A stretch of DNA of 64,000 nucleotides from JAFGNB01 sp050304135 (lineage in GTDB: Bacteria > Fibrobacterota > Chitinivibrionia > Chitinivibrionales > Chitinispirillaceae). The notes beneath the pieces were generated by a model, which ran no database searches, was not told the DNA's origin, and was given only the letters and a program-made list of their open reading frames with translations. How positions within the stretch are numbered: position 1 is the stretch's first letter; every line of letters begins with the position of its first letter. Shown here one piece after another: positions 17,894 through 25,716 of the stretch. The position numbers and the translations under genes were made by a program. The stretch covers positions 1-64,000 of the forward strand of contig JBNLDC010000004.1 of NCBI GenBank assembly GCA_050304135.1, given 5' to 3'.

Positions 17894-18174
17894 TCGAAAT
17901 GAGAAGTGTGCTCAAAACATATAATTGTGGCATTGTCCTGTTCGCCGCACTCTTCTCTCACGGCTACGCTGAGCACGTAGAGGATCTGCTCCAGACGGCT
18001 GTCTCACCCGACGAGCAGGGAGACTGTGCTGTGGGTTCTGTCGTCGGTGAGTGACGAGCAGAGAATCCCTTCCAGGTTGTATGCTCTGCGGGAGAACAGT
18101 CCGGTGATATGCGACATGACTCCCGGGTGATTGTTGACAGTAAGTTCAATATTGATTGTGGGTCCCTGTTTCAT
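17869..18174 (-). pseudogene. ilvN: ilvN-like acetolactate synthase small subunit, interrupted by in-frame TGA
   Basis: The frame starts at 18174 (ATG overlapping the ilvB stop as ATGA) and reads MKQGPTINIELTVNNHPGVM, then SHITGLFSRRAYNLEGILC, the ACT-domain start of acetolactate synthase regulatory subunits. After 56 codons a TGA (18004-18006) follows LLVG. In the same frame the homology resumes with DSRLEQI and runs 44 codons to a TGA at 17869-17871, giving ~100 codons in total, as in IlvN (96 residues in E. coli). The part after LEQI is poorly conserved and may contain a small deletion. If the TGA is real, the ACT domain is truncated and valine feedback is probably lost. A sequencing error is the main alternative. 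Confidence 0.7.
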
Positions 18175-19844
18175 TGTTCGTATGCTCCTATCATGGTATG
18201 GTTGGCGGCTCCCGGCGGTACCATGGGTAGCACGAGATGTTCGCCGATGAGGTCGATCACAAGAAGCGACGGGCCTGGTATGGTCATAAATTCCATCAGT
18301 GCGGATGCGGAATCACTACTGCAGGTCAACGTGCCGGCGGGAATCCCGAATCCTTTGGCGATTGCGGCGAAATCAGTTTCGGTGGCGAACCGCGAGGCGA
18401 TAAAATTACTGCTGTAAAAGAATTCCTGCTGCTGGTGCACCAGTCCGAGACGCCGGTTGTTGAACAGGACGATTTTGATGTTGCACCCGTGGTCGGCCAG
18501 GGTGGCAAGCTCCTGAATGTTCATCAGCAGCGAACCGTCGCCGGTAAAGCAGATGATTTCCCGTTCCGGACAGGCGAGTGCCGCACCGATCGCGGCCGGG
18601 AGCCCGAATCCCATAGTACCGAGTCCGCCGCTGGTGAGCAGGGTGCGCGGGGTGCGGAAGGGGTAGTGCTGCGCAACCCACATCTGATGCTGCCCCACAT
18701 CGGTGGTGATGATCGCATCCGGTTCGGCAAGTGATCCGATTGCCCTGATGATCTCAGCCGGATGTATTCCGGAAGCTGCCGGCCGGGGAGAATGGTGCCG
18801 TTCATTACTCTGTGCGAGAGCGATCTCCTCACGCCACGCGAGACGACTGTTTTCGGAAACGAGCGGAAGCAGTGCTTCGAGTACCTCGGTGCAATCGGCA
18901 GCAACAGCGAGGGCCGGTTGCTTGATCTTGCCGAATTCCGCCGGATCGATATCGATATGCACGATGGTCGCCTCCGGGCAGAATCCGGAGGTTGTTCCGA
19001 TCGCGCGATCATCGAATCGGGCACCAGCGGCAATAAGCAGATCGCACCGGTGTGCCAGACGATTGGTGGATGCGGCACCGTGCATGCCGATCATGCCAAG
19101 ATACAGCGGCGTATCATGAGGAATGCTGCCGAGACCCATAAGTGTTGTCGCCACGGGAATCGAGTTTTTTCCGGAAAGCGCCTTGAGTGACGCTGCCGCC
19201 TCCGCGTGAATGCATCCCCCACCTGCGAGCAGTAGTGGCCGCTGCGCCGTTGCAAGCAGTTCCGCGAGCCGGTTGATCGCATTCGTGTCCGGCTGTGCAC
19301 AACCGGCAGGTGGCAGCTGCACAGGCCATGCATCGAATGCATGCTTCTGCAGCTGAATATCCTTCGGCACATCAATGAGCACCGGGCCGGGACGACCCGA
19401 TGTGGCGATGCGGAACGCCTCGGGAATAGCAGTGAGCAGCTCCGCAGCTGAACGGATGAGAAAGTTGTGTTTGGTGACCGGCAGTGACATACCGATGGTG
19501 TCCACCTCCTGAAACGCATCGGTACCGATCATGCCGAGCGGCACCTGACCGGTAATGATGATGATCGGCACCGAATCGAGCTTCGCATCGGCGAGGGCCG
19601 TCAGAGTGTTCGTCGCTCCCGGGCCGGAGGTGGCGAAACAGACTGCAGGTTTCCCTGTTGAACGGGCGATCCCCTGCGCAATAAATCCGGCGCCCTGCTC
19701 ATGTCGGGCGAGAATATGGCGGATGGTGCTGCCGTGCAGTGCATCGTAGAGCGGCAGGTTCGTTCCTCCGGGAATTCCCGCGATGGTTTCGATACCGTAT
19801 CGTTCAAGCAGGGTGATGATGATTTGTGCTCCATTGTACTTCAT
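18171..19844 (-). CDS. ilvB: Acetolactate synthase large (catalytic) subunit
   Basis: A thiamine-diphosphate enzyme that condenses pyruvate to acetolactate, or with 2-ketobutyrate to acetohydroxybutyrate, the first common step of valine, leucine and isoleucine synthesis. 557 residues, normal for IlvB (562 in E. coli). Visible features are IAGIPGGTNLPLYDAL, the catalytic Glu in ARHEQGAGF, the central FAD-binding domain, and the ThDP motif GDGSLLMNIQELATLADHGC ending in ...LFNN. The ATG has AAGGAG five bases upstream. Two tandem attenuators precede it, and it is coupled by ATGA to the interrupted small-subunit frame. Confidence 0.93.
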   Translation of the reverse strand: MKYNGAQIIITLLERYGIETIAGIPGGTNLPLYDALHGSTIRHILARHEQGAGFIAQGIARSTGKPAVCFATSGPGATNTLTALADAKLDSVPIIIITGQVPLGMIGTDAFQEVDTIGMSLPVTKHNFLIRSAAELLTAIPEAFRIATSGRPGPVLIDVPKDIQLQKHAFDAWPVQLPPAGCAQPDTNAINRLAELLATAQRPLLLAGGGCIHAEAAASLKALSGKNSIPVATTLMGLGSIPHDTPLYLGMIGMHGAASTNRLAHRCDLLIAAGARFDDRAIGTTSGFCPEATIVHIDIDPAEFGKIKQPALAVAADCTEVLEALLPLVSENSRLAWREEIALAQSNERHHSPRPAASGIHPAEIIRAIGSLAEPDAIITTDVGQHQMWVAQHYPFRTPRTLLTSGGLGTMGFGLPAAIGAALACPEREIICFTGDGSLLMNIQELATLADHGCNIKIVLFNNRRLGLVHQQQEFFYSSNFIASRFATETDFAAIAKGFGIPAGTLTCSSDSASALMEFMTIPGPSLLVIDLIGEHLVLPMVPPGAANHTMIGAYEQ

Positions 19845-19857
19845 GCAGACTCCTTAT

Positions 19858-19900
19858 AAAAAAAGAAAACCCCCCGTCGGTTGTCGGCCGCCGGGGGGTT
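19858..19900 (-). terminator. Attenuator 2: intrinsic terminator directly before ilvB
   Basis: On the minus strand AACCCCCCG (19892-19900) pairs with CGGGGGGTT (19868-19876) around a GC-rich loop and is followed by TTTTCTTTTTTT. It ends about 14 bases before the ilvB start codon, so it must be read through for ilvB expression. It forms the terminator arm of the valine attenuator. Confidence 0.85.
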
Positions 19901-19939
19901 GGAAACGTTTCAGATGAACATGTCCGTCACGGCGGTCCG
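19885..19939 (-). promoter_or_regulatory. Antiterminator pairing of attenuator 2
   Basis: CGGACCGCCG (19930-19939, the last codons of leader peptide 2) can pair with CGGCGGCCG (19885-19893), which includes the 5' part of the terminator, with one bulged A. A ribosome stalled on the Val codons would leave this arm free to form the antiterminator. A ribosome at the leader stop would cover it and let the terminator form. This is the classical ilv attenuation logic, inferred from complementarity. Confidence 0.6.
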
Positions 19940-20052
19940 CAGGTCGCACAGGTAACGACGACTACTACTACGACTACGACAGAGAGGGTCGGTAGAGCCT
20001 GGAGAGCCGAAGAACGGTTCGGATTATTTCTGATTTTCTGATATCTGGTCAT
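19927..20052 (-). CDS. ilvB leader peptide 2 with nine consecutive valine codons
   Basis: A 41-codon frame: MTRYQKIRNNPNRSSALQAL, then PTLS, nine Val codons (GTC GTA GTC GTA GTA GTA GTC GTC GTT), then TCATCGPP and TGA. It resembles the E. coli ilvB leader IvbL, which also has a Leu-Pro-Thr stretch, Val runs and a Pro end. It sits directly upstream of a terminator and antiterminator, so its role should be to sense charged tRNA-Val. The ribosome binding site is weak (GAGTGG 12 bases before the ATG). All nine valine codons lie in a 27-base block. Confidence 0.8.
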   Translation of the reverse strand: MTRYQKIRNNPNRSSALQALPTLSVVVVVVVVVTCATCGPP

Positions 20053-20091
20053 TACTGGTAATCCACTCAAACTGATGAAATATCGTTATAT

Positions 20092-20132
20092 AAAAAACAA
20101 AGCCCCTGACAGAGTTTCCTGCAGGGGCTTTG
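20092..20132 (-). terminator. Attenuator 1: intrinsic terminator
   Basis: On the minus strand CAAAGCCCCTG (20122-20132) pairs with CAGGGGCTTTG (20098-20108) to give an 11-bp stem with a 13-base loop, followed by TTTTTT. It lies between leader peptide 1 and leader peptide 2. CCCCTGC of its 5' arm can also pair with GTAGGGG at the leader 1 stop codon (20155-20161), forming an alternative antiterminator. Confidence 0.82.
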
Positions 20133-20157
20133 TTGTGCAACAATGAAACGCAGACCC

Positions 20158-20214
20158 CTACGGTATACTCCATACGGTGACGACGTTTACGAGGACTGTT
20201 GTTGCTGTTTTCAT
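20158..20214 (-). CDS. ilvB leader peptide 1 (Val/Thr-rich)
   Basis: An 18-codon frame, MKTATTVLVNVVTVWSIP then TAG. Five of 18 residues are Val and four Thr, with one Leu and one Ile, as expected for a peptide sensing branched-chain amino-acid supply. The stop codon overlaps the antiterminator arm GTAGGGG, which is complementary to the 5' arm of the following terminator. It is shorter and less extreme than leader 2. No clear ribosome binding site is visible, and it may be translated leaderless from the promoter just upstream. Confidence 0.6.
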   Translation of the reverse strand: MKTATTVLVNVVTVWSIP

Positions 20215-20221
20215 ACTGGTA

Positions 20222-20250
20222 AATATAACCCCGAATAAGAAAAAAGTAAA
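20222..20250 (-). promoter_or_regulatory. Candidate sigma-70 promoter of the ilv leader region
   Basis: On the minus strand TTTACT (20245-20250) and TATATT (20222-20227) are spaced 17 bases, four and five matches to the consensus hexamers. The predicted start (~20215) would coincide with the ATG of leader peptide 1. It lies 25 bases past the stop codon of the aldo/keto reductase gene. Confidence 0.45.
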
Positions 20251-20274
20251 GGGTGTGGTTGTTACTCCGCCACC

Positions 20275-21483
20275 TTACGCCACAACCGATTCCACCTTCT
20301 TCCCCTTCTCAAACACGGCAACCACTTTTTCGAGCTCCTGCGGAATCGAGATTTTCTGCGGACATTTGGGTACACAAGCATTACACTTCGTGCAGAGTGA
20401 GGCCCGACCGTTTTCCTTGTCTCCGGAGAGCTGCTTACGGTTTTTCGCCAGACGGCGGTAGTTGCGGGTGACCATCCACTGGACGATTTTACCGGAAAGT
20501 TTTCCTGCCCTGTGAAACGACCTGTTGTTGAGCAGCGCGAAATTCTGGGGGATATTCACTCCCGACGGGCACGGCATGCAGTAGTGACAGGAGGTGCAGG
20601 GAACAATGATCTTTTTCCGGTAGGTTTCCGCGAGTGTGTTGATAACACGATTTTCCGTTTCGGAAAGGGAGTTGATGCCTGAGTGTTCGGCGCTGTTGCA
20701 GTTCTCTTCCACCATCTTCATGGAGCCCATGCCGCTCAGGACCGTGGCCACTTCCGGCCGATTCCAGAGAAACTGCAGCGCCCAATCGACCGGGGTACGT
20801 TTGACCGGAGCGGCGTCGATGATCGCCCGTGCCTCGGCGGGAGGACTCGCCAGCTGGCCACCCTTGAGCGGTTCCATGATCACTACCGCAATGCCTTTTT
20901 TATGGGCATACTCAAGTCCTTCGGTGGTCGCCTGCACACCGGTATCCATATAGTTGTACTGAATTTGTGTCATCTCCCAGGGGTAATAATCAATAATCTC
21001 CTTGAACACCGGCAGAGTATCGTGGAATGAGAACCCGATATGCCGCAGCTTCCCCTGATCACGCGCTTTTTCCATTTTCGCAAGCAGGACGAATTTCTTC
21101 ATTTTGTCGAAATTCACCTGATTGAGCATATGGAAGAGGTAGATGTCAAGATAGTCGGTCCGCAGCCGCCGGAGCTGTTCGTCGAGGTACCGGTCGAAAT
21201 CCTCCGTTTTTCTGACGAAGATCATCGGGAGTTTCGTTACCAGTTTCACTTTTTCGCGGTAGCCGCCTTCGAGTGCGCGACCGAGCACTTTTTCGCTCTG
21301 GCCCATGTGATACATCCAGGCGGTATCCACGTAATTGATGCCGCGGTCGATACCGTATCGGATAATTTCGATGGCTTTACGTTCGTTTACTCTCGGAATG
21401 ATTCCGGTGGTGGGAAGCCGCATACAGCCGAAGCCGAGCGGTGAAACCTTCCAGGGGAGGGAACCCATTGTACGGTAGTGCAT
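20275..21483 (-). CDS. Aldo/keto reductase with C-terminal 2x[4Fe-4S] ferredoxin-like domain
   Basis: 402 residues. The first ~290 form an aldo/keto reductase barrel: SPLGFGCMRLPT, NYVDTAWMYHMGQSE with the catalytic Asp and Tyr, KLVTKLP (Lys) and LFHM (His). The C-terminal ~110 residues carry two iron-sulfur motifs, CTSCHYCMPCPSGVNIP and CTKCNACVPKCPQKISIP. This fused group is common in anaerobes, where substrates are mostly unknown. I chose the ATG at 21481-21483, just before the conserved MGSLPWKVSPLGFG start, over an in-frame ATG 19 codons upstream. It follows the DNA methyltransferase gene by 46 bases on the same strand. Confidence 0.85.
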   Translation of the reverse strand: MHYRTMGSLPWKVSPLGFGCMRLPTTGIIPRVNERKAIEIIRYGIDRGINYVDTAWMYHMGQSEKVLGRALEGGYREKVKLVTKLPMIFVRKTEDFDRYLDEQLRRLRTDYLDIYLFHMLNQVNFDKMKKFVLLAKMEKARDQGKLRHIGFSFHDTLPVFKEIIDYYPWEMTQIQYNYMDTGVQATTEGLEYAHKKGIAVVIMEPLKGGQLASPPAEARAIIDAAPVKRTPVDWALQFLWNRPEVATVLSGMGSMKMVEENCNSAEHSGINSLSETENRVINTLAETYRKKIIVPCTSCHYCMPCPSGVNIPQNFALLNNRSFHRAGKLSGKIVQWMVTRNYRRLAKNRKQLSGDKENGRASLCTKCNACVPKCPQKISIPQELEKVVAVFEKGKKVESVVA

Positions 21484-21529
21484 GGTTGCGGTGTCCTGTC
21501 GGTCGGTTCGTGAATTTTGAAACGGTGTA

Positions 21530-22669
21530 TCATATGTCAAGTGATAGCTGTGGTGCGTGCCGTTTCCGTCGGACCGCTGTTCCGGGTCTGCCGTGTGCAG
21601 GCTCGGAAACAGTGCCTTCGGGGGTATACGCTACCTGGAAGGTGTGGTCGTCGTTACCTGTTACGGCAGAAACGCTTCTGAGCAGCAGTTCGGTCTCCTG
21701 TTTCGTCATGACCGGGAATCCGTGCGGGATATTCGTGTGACTGCAGGCCTTATTTTCCGCAGCCCGTTTTCCGGTGAATGCCAGATGGGCGTTGATCCGG
21801 TCGGTCAGGAGAGTTCCGGCATCGGCAGGCAACCGATTGAACTGCTCTTCGACAAGGGGGGCGAATCCGTTGTCGATATCAATGCCGATACTGTTGCGGC
21901 CGCAAAGTGCAGAGGCGATAACGGTGGTACCGGTACCGGCAAAAGGATCAAGAACGGTATCACCGTACAGTGAATACATGCGAATGAGCCGCCTGGCGAG
22001 TTCGAGTGGAAAAGCGCCGCTCCGTTTGCGCGCGGCGTCACCGTCAAGACGCTGCCTGGTTCCTTTGAAATCCCATACATCGGAAAACCAGGTGTTGCGT
22101 TCCTCCCAGAAAAGCGCACTTTCCATACGTTTCTTTTTTTCGGCAGCGGTGGTGAACTGTCGTTTGCCGCCTTTGCGGAAGATAAGAATGTATTCGTGCT
22201 CAAGGGTAACATAGGCTCCGGCAGGGAGCATTCCCGATCCCATGAATTTGTTGGGAGCATTCGTCTGTTTGCGCCAGAGAATAAGCGGCAGGGTATCGAA
22301 TCCCGTCTCGATGCAGGAGGCGATTATCCGGGAGTGGTTGGTGAAAAGCTGGAAATTATTACCAACAGACCTGGTTGCGTCGCCAATGTTAATACAGATG
22401 AATGATCCGTCCCGACAAACCCGGTAGCATTCCCGCCATACCTTGTCGAGCTCCTCATGCATCAGAATAAAGGCACTGAATGCATCATCCTGTCGCAGTG
22501 CCTCCCCGACATCCGGGTTGAGCCGTGTAAAGACGTCGTCCCACATCTGGATCATCGGGTAGGGTGGCGATGTTACAACAAGGTCGACTGACTCGTCGGG
22601 AAGATGTTCGAGGTTTCGCGCATCAGCAGTGATGAAACGATGGGTGGTGGTGTAGTGATCTGGTTGCAT
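21530..22669 (-). CDS. Site-specific DNA methyltransferase (TSPPY type), orphan
   Basis: 379 residues, with motif order IV then X/I. The catalytic DLVVTSPPYP lies near the N-terminus and the SAM-binding DTVLDPFAGTGTTVIASAL near residue 245, the arrangement of beta-class enzymes. S/TPPY rather than DPPY favours N4-cytosine methylation, although adenine cannot be excluded. The target sequence is unknown. There is no restriction endonuclease or specificity gene beside it: the neighbours are a CrtI-like oxidoreductase and an aldo/keto reductase, so it looks like an orphan enzyme. The chosen ATG is five codons after an in-frame TTG; both lack a strong ribosome binding site. Confidence 0.83.
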   Translation of the reverse strand: MQPDHYTTTHRFITADARNLEHLPDESVDLVVTSPPYPMIQMWDDVFTRLNPDVGEALRQDDAFSAFILMHEELDKVWRECYRVCRDGSFICINIGDATRSVGNNFQLFTNHSRIIASCIETGFDTLPLILWRKQTNAPNKFMGSGMLPAGAYVTLEHEYILIFRKGGKRQFTTAAEKKKRMESALFWEERNTWFSDVWDFKGTRQRLDGDAARKRSGAFPLELARRLIRMYSLYGDTVLDPFAGTGTTVIASALCGRNSIGIDIDNGFAPLVEEQFNRLPADAGTLLTDRINAHLAFTGKRAAENKACSHTNIPHGFPVMTKQETELLLRSVSAVTGNDDHTFQVAYTPEGTVSEPAHGRPGTAVRRKRHAPQLSLDI

Positions 22670-22709
22670 AGTAGTTACCGGCAAACGAGCTTTATCCGGG
22701 CATCCGGCC

Positions 22710-24155
22710 TCACCTGTTAAGAATCAGTTTAGCAGTGGTATAGCCGCATTCCATGACATTCCAGACGCCGCCTCCCGGCTTGCACCAGTGGCCGGTCTGG
22801 TAAAGATTTTTAATATAGGTTGCGGCGGGCATCCGGGCCTCACCGTAAACGTCCCTGGTGTTTTCAAAACCGTACAGTGCTCCGCCGGTATTGCCGCTGA
22901 AGTGCTCGAAGGTATCCGGAGAGGCGACTTCGTAACAATCGAGCGCCTCCGCAAAACCGGGGATAAGCTTTCGGGTTTGTGCAAGGATGGCGTCGGCATA
23001 CCGCATCTTTTCCGTTTTCCAGTTGCCGGATTGTTCCTGGTTGACAAATTGAAGAATAAGCATGGTGAGTTTCTCTTCGTCCTGCGGCGAGTGCAGGAAT
23101 ACGAGATGGTCACTTTCCCCCGTTAAGCTCTCCCGGATGGACCGGTAGATGCTGCTGTAGTCAGTGCCGGCAAACCAGAAATCGAGTGTGCTGCCGCCGG
23201 GAAAGGCGACCGGATGCTTAAGACCGCAGTAAATGCCGATTGTCGAGACTGACGGTGTCAGATTACTCAGCCGCCGTCGCCACATTTTGTTACGTGCCGT
23301 CTCCGGCAGCAGAGAACCATGCAGAATATAGGGAGAAACATTCGACACGAACAGATCCGCTTCGACTTCCTCGCCGGAAGCAGTGTGAACGGAATGTACC
23401 GAAAGGTCCTCCACGGAAAGAGCGGTGACGTCGAATCTGGTCCGTACCTCACCTCCCCGATCGGTAATTGCGCGGGCGAGTGCTTCGGCTAGGCGGGAGA
23501 ATCCACCCTTGACATGGTGGGACCCTTCCAGTGCATGGACGTAAAAAGCGAGCATCGGGTAGATCGTGGGGGATTTTTCTGGAGGCATCCCCCAGAAGGG
23601 CCATTGACTTTCAAAAATCCGCATCAGGCGTTCATCCGAAAGATGGGTGGCAAGATGCGCCCGGTAGGAGCGGTTGAAATACTGTGCGATGAATGCCTTG
23701 TCCTTTTCGGCGAAATGTTCCTCAAAGTCAAACAGCGGCCGGATAAGCGTATCGTAAAAGCGGCGCATATCGTCAAACAGTGCCTGCAGACTGGAGCGCT
23801 GGTGCGGAAAATCGCCGGTAAGCTGATCGACGATCGTGTTAAAATCGGCCGGCACCCGGTACGATTCTTGTCCGGCGGTAAAACTGAACATCGCTTCATG
23901 CGGGACGCTCTCGATCATCGAGTCGACACCGAGCAGTCGAAGGAGATGAAAAATGAAACCATCGGGCGCAAGGGATACCGAGTGGATACCCGATTCAAAC
24001 CGGTAGGAACCCCGCTTAAAGCTGTGCGCATACCCGCCGATGGAATGGTGTCGTTCACCCACCAGTACTTTCATGCCGGCCCTGGCGAGAAAGGCTCCAC
24101 AGGTCAGCCCGCTGATTCCCGATCCGATGACGACTGCATCGAACGGTTTGCTCAT
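22710..24155 (-). CDS. FAD-dependent oxidoreductase of the phytoene desaturase (CrtI)/carotenoid isomerase type
   Basis: 481 residues with an N-terminal dinucleotide-binding motif VVIGSGISGLTCGAFLARAG, then VGERHHSIGGYAHSF (second FAD motif) and a C-terminal GGALYGFENTRD...GGGVWNVMECGYTTAK, as in CrtI/CrtO/RetSat-like oxidoreductases. These desaturate, isomerise or saturate polyenes, but many homologues act on other hydrophobic substrates. Its ATG overlaps the stop of the radical SAM gene (ATGA) with GAGAGGAGC upstream, so the two are co-translated and may act in one pathway. No phytoene synthase is present. Confidence 0.82.
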   Translation of the reverse strand: MSKPFDAVVIGSGISGLTCGAFLARAGMKVLVGERHHSIGGYAHSFKRGSYRFESGIHSVSLAPDGFIFHLLRLLGVDSMIESVPHEAMFSFTAGQESYRVPADFNTIVDQLTGDFPHQRSSLQALFDDMRRFYDTLIRPLFDFEEHFAEKDKAFIAQYFNRSYRAHLATHLSDERLMRIFESQWPFWGMPPEKSPTIYPMLAFYVHALEGSHHVKGGFSRLAEALARAITDRGGEVRTRFDVTALSVEDLSVHSVHTASGEEVEADLFVSNVSPYILHGSLLPETARNKMWRRRLSNLTPSVSTIGIYCGLKHPVAFPGGSTLDFWFAGTDYSSIYRSIRESLTGESDHLVFLHSPQDEEKLTMLILQFVNQEQSGNWKTEKMRYADAILAQTRKLIPGFAEALDCYEVASPDTFEHFSGNTGGALYGFENTRDVYGEARMPAATYIKNLYQTGHWCKPGGGVWNVMECGYTTAKLILNR

Positions 24156-25465
24156 GCCTGAGCTCCTCTCTGGTGTGCATTCTCATCGCTCGAGGTAACT
24201 TCAAATGTCCGCAGCGTATCCTGGGGTTTTTTCCCGGCGTAAAAACCGCGCCATAGTGCGTAGAAATCCTCCATCAACTCATCCTCGGTAAAATTCCGTG
24301 GTTTGAAAACGATATTTCCGTGATTCCAGACGTGGTAATTACGATGCAGAATGCGACCCTCTTCCTGCGCCTGTATACCGAACGGTGTACCGGGAAAGGG
24401 TGTCGGGATATAGAATTCTGCCAGATCAATCCTGCTCTCTTCGCAGAAACGGAGAATGGAATCCACTGCGGAACGGTCCTGATAGTCGAATCCGACACCG
24501 AATGAGCCGAAAAAGTGGATTCCCGCATCCTCATTCATCCGGATGAGATCGATGCACTTCTGCCGGCGCTCACGACTGCACTCCTTGCTGAAGAGTTCAA
24601 TTGTCACCGGATCAAAACCGAAAATGGTGTACATCGACGAAACGCCGCCGCGGTGGAGCTTCCGGTAAAATTCCGGATCGTCCAGCATCATCATGGTTGA
24701 GGCCAGAAAGATGCTGACATCAAGTTCTGCGGTGCGGTCCATGAGCTTGAGGAGAAATTTGGAATATTTCTTACCGGGCAGCATGACGGTGTCATCGGTA
24801 AAGTAAAACTGCCGGTACGGCATCTGAACAATATCTTCAATAATATGGTCTACCGGACGAAGCCGGACACTCATACCCTCTTTCCCCGGAATCGGACAGC
24901 CGATACACTGTACGGGACAGCCCCGGGTAGTGAGCACGAGGTGGGCATTCCATTCGTAGATGTCCTGCGGAAAAATTTCCCGTTTCGGGATCGGAAAATC
25001 AGCCAGATGGTAGGTGCCCGGTTCGGTACGGTAGAGTCGCTGCAGTTTTCCGGCCTTCAGGTCGGCGAGGATCGTATGCCAGACCGGTTCCACTTCTCCA
25101 ACGCAGACGGCATCGGCATGTTGCAGTGCCTCCTGCGGCAGTGCCGTGGGGTGGATGCCTCCCATGATGACCGTTGTTCCCCGTGCCCGGTATGTATCGG
25201 CTATCTCATAGGCACGTTGTGCCTGGGGGGTGAAGCAGCTGATGGCGACGGCATCGAGTTTTTCATCGTAGTCGATCGGCTGTCCAACGTTATCGTCGGT
25301 GAGAACCAGTTCTATTTCTGGGGGGGTGAGTGCGGCGATGATCGGAATGGCCAGTGACGGTGGCATGGTGTAATTGCCGACAAGATACTCTTTAAGTACA
25401 TCGTCGAGAGCCGGGTGACCTTCGAGAAATTTACGGAAATGCGGATAAATACACCTGATTTTCAT
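24152..25465 (-). CDS. B12-binding-domain radical SAM protein
   Basis: 437 residues. The N-terminal ~150 resemble a cobalamin-binding fold of this superfamily (DAVAISCFTPQAQRAYEIAD, VIMGGIHPTALPQEALQHAD, VCVGEVE). The cofactor-ligand DxHxxG motif is not evident, as in many members. The radical SAM core has the cluster motif TTRGCPVQCIGCPIPGKEG (C-x3-C-x2-C) near residue 180, and FGSFGVGFDYQ further on. Such proteins methylate or rearrange unactivated carbons, and relatives modify hopanoids and bacteriochlorophyll. Coupling to a CrtI-like oxidoreductase suggests a lipid or polyene substrate; this is inference. Confidence 0.83.
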   Translation of the reverse strand: MKIRCIYPHFRKFLEGHPALDDVLKEYLVGNYTMPPSLAIPIIAALTPPEIELVLTDDNVGQPIDYDEKLDAVAISCFTPQAQRAYEIADTYRARGTTVIMGGIHPTALPQEALQHADAVCVGEVEPVWHTILADLKAGKLQRLYRTEPGTYHLADFPIPKREIFPQDIYEWNAHLVLTTRGCPVQCIGCPIPGKEGMSVRLRPVDHIIEDIVQMPYRQFYFTDDTVMLPGKKYSKFLLKLMDRTAELDVSIFLASTMMMLDDPEFYRKLHRGGVSSMYTIFGFDPVTIELFSKECSRERRQKCIDLIRMNEDAGIHFFGSFGVGFDYQDRSAVDSILRFCEESRIDLAEFYIPTPFPGTPFGIQAQEEGRILHRNYHVWNHGNIVFKPRNFTEDELMEDFYALWRGFYAGKKPQDTLRTFEVTSSDENAHQRGAQA

Positions 25466-25716
25466 TACTACTCCTCACTCCTGAGAGATTCTGTCTGCCG
25501 CCATGAGATGTTCTACCGGGTCCCGAGACGCTGTCTCGGTGGTGTTGTAACTCTCCGGAGGTTGAATACCGGTAAAGTCGTTAAAAATACAATCTACGGA
25601 TGCCGTCATGAAATTATTCTTGGATCGGATCGGTAAAATAGTACATCGTGCTGTTTTCGGTAGTATTTTCATCGTGAGATTTCGTACATACCCCACTTCA
25701 GGGAAAGGAAACCATC

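Noticed and set aside
18004..18006. TGA in ilvN read as selenocysteine or glycine
   Set aside because: IlvN has no known selenoprotein form, no SECIS-like hairpin is evident just after the codon, and TGA ends many other genes here, for example in the ATGA overlaps.
19826..20041. A 71-codon plus-strand frame with nine consecutive threonines
   Set aside because: It is the opposite-strand shadow of the Val codons of leader peptide 2. It lacks a ribosome binding site and spans the terminator hairpin.
21530..22669. A restriction-modification system
   Set aside because: Only the methyltransferase is present; neighbours are metabolic genes.
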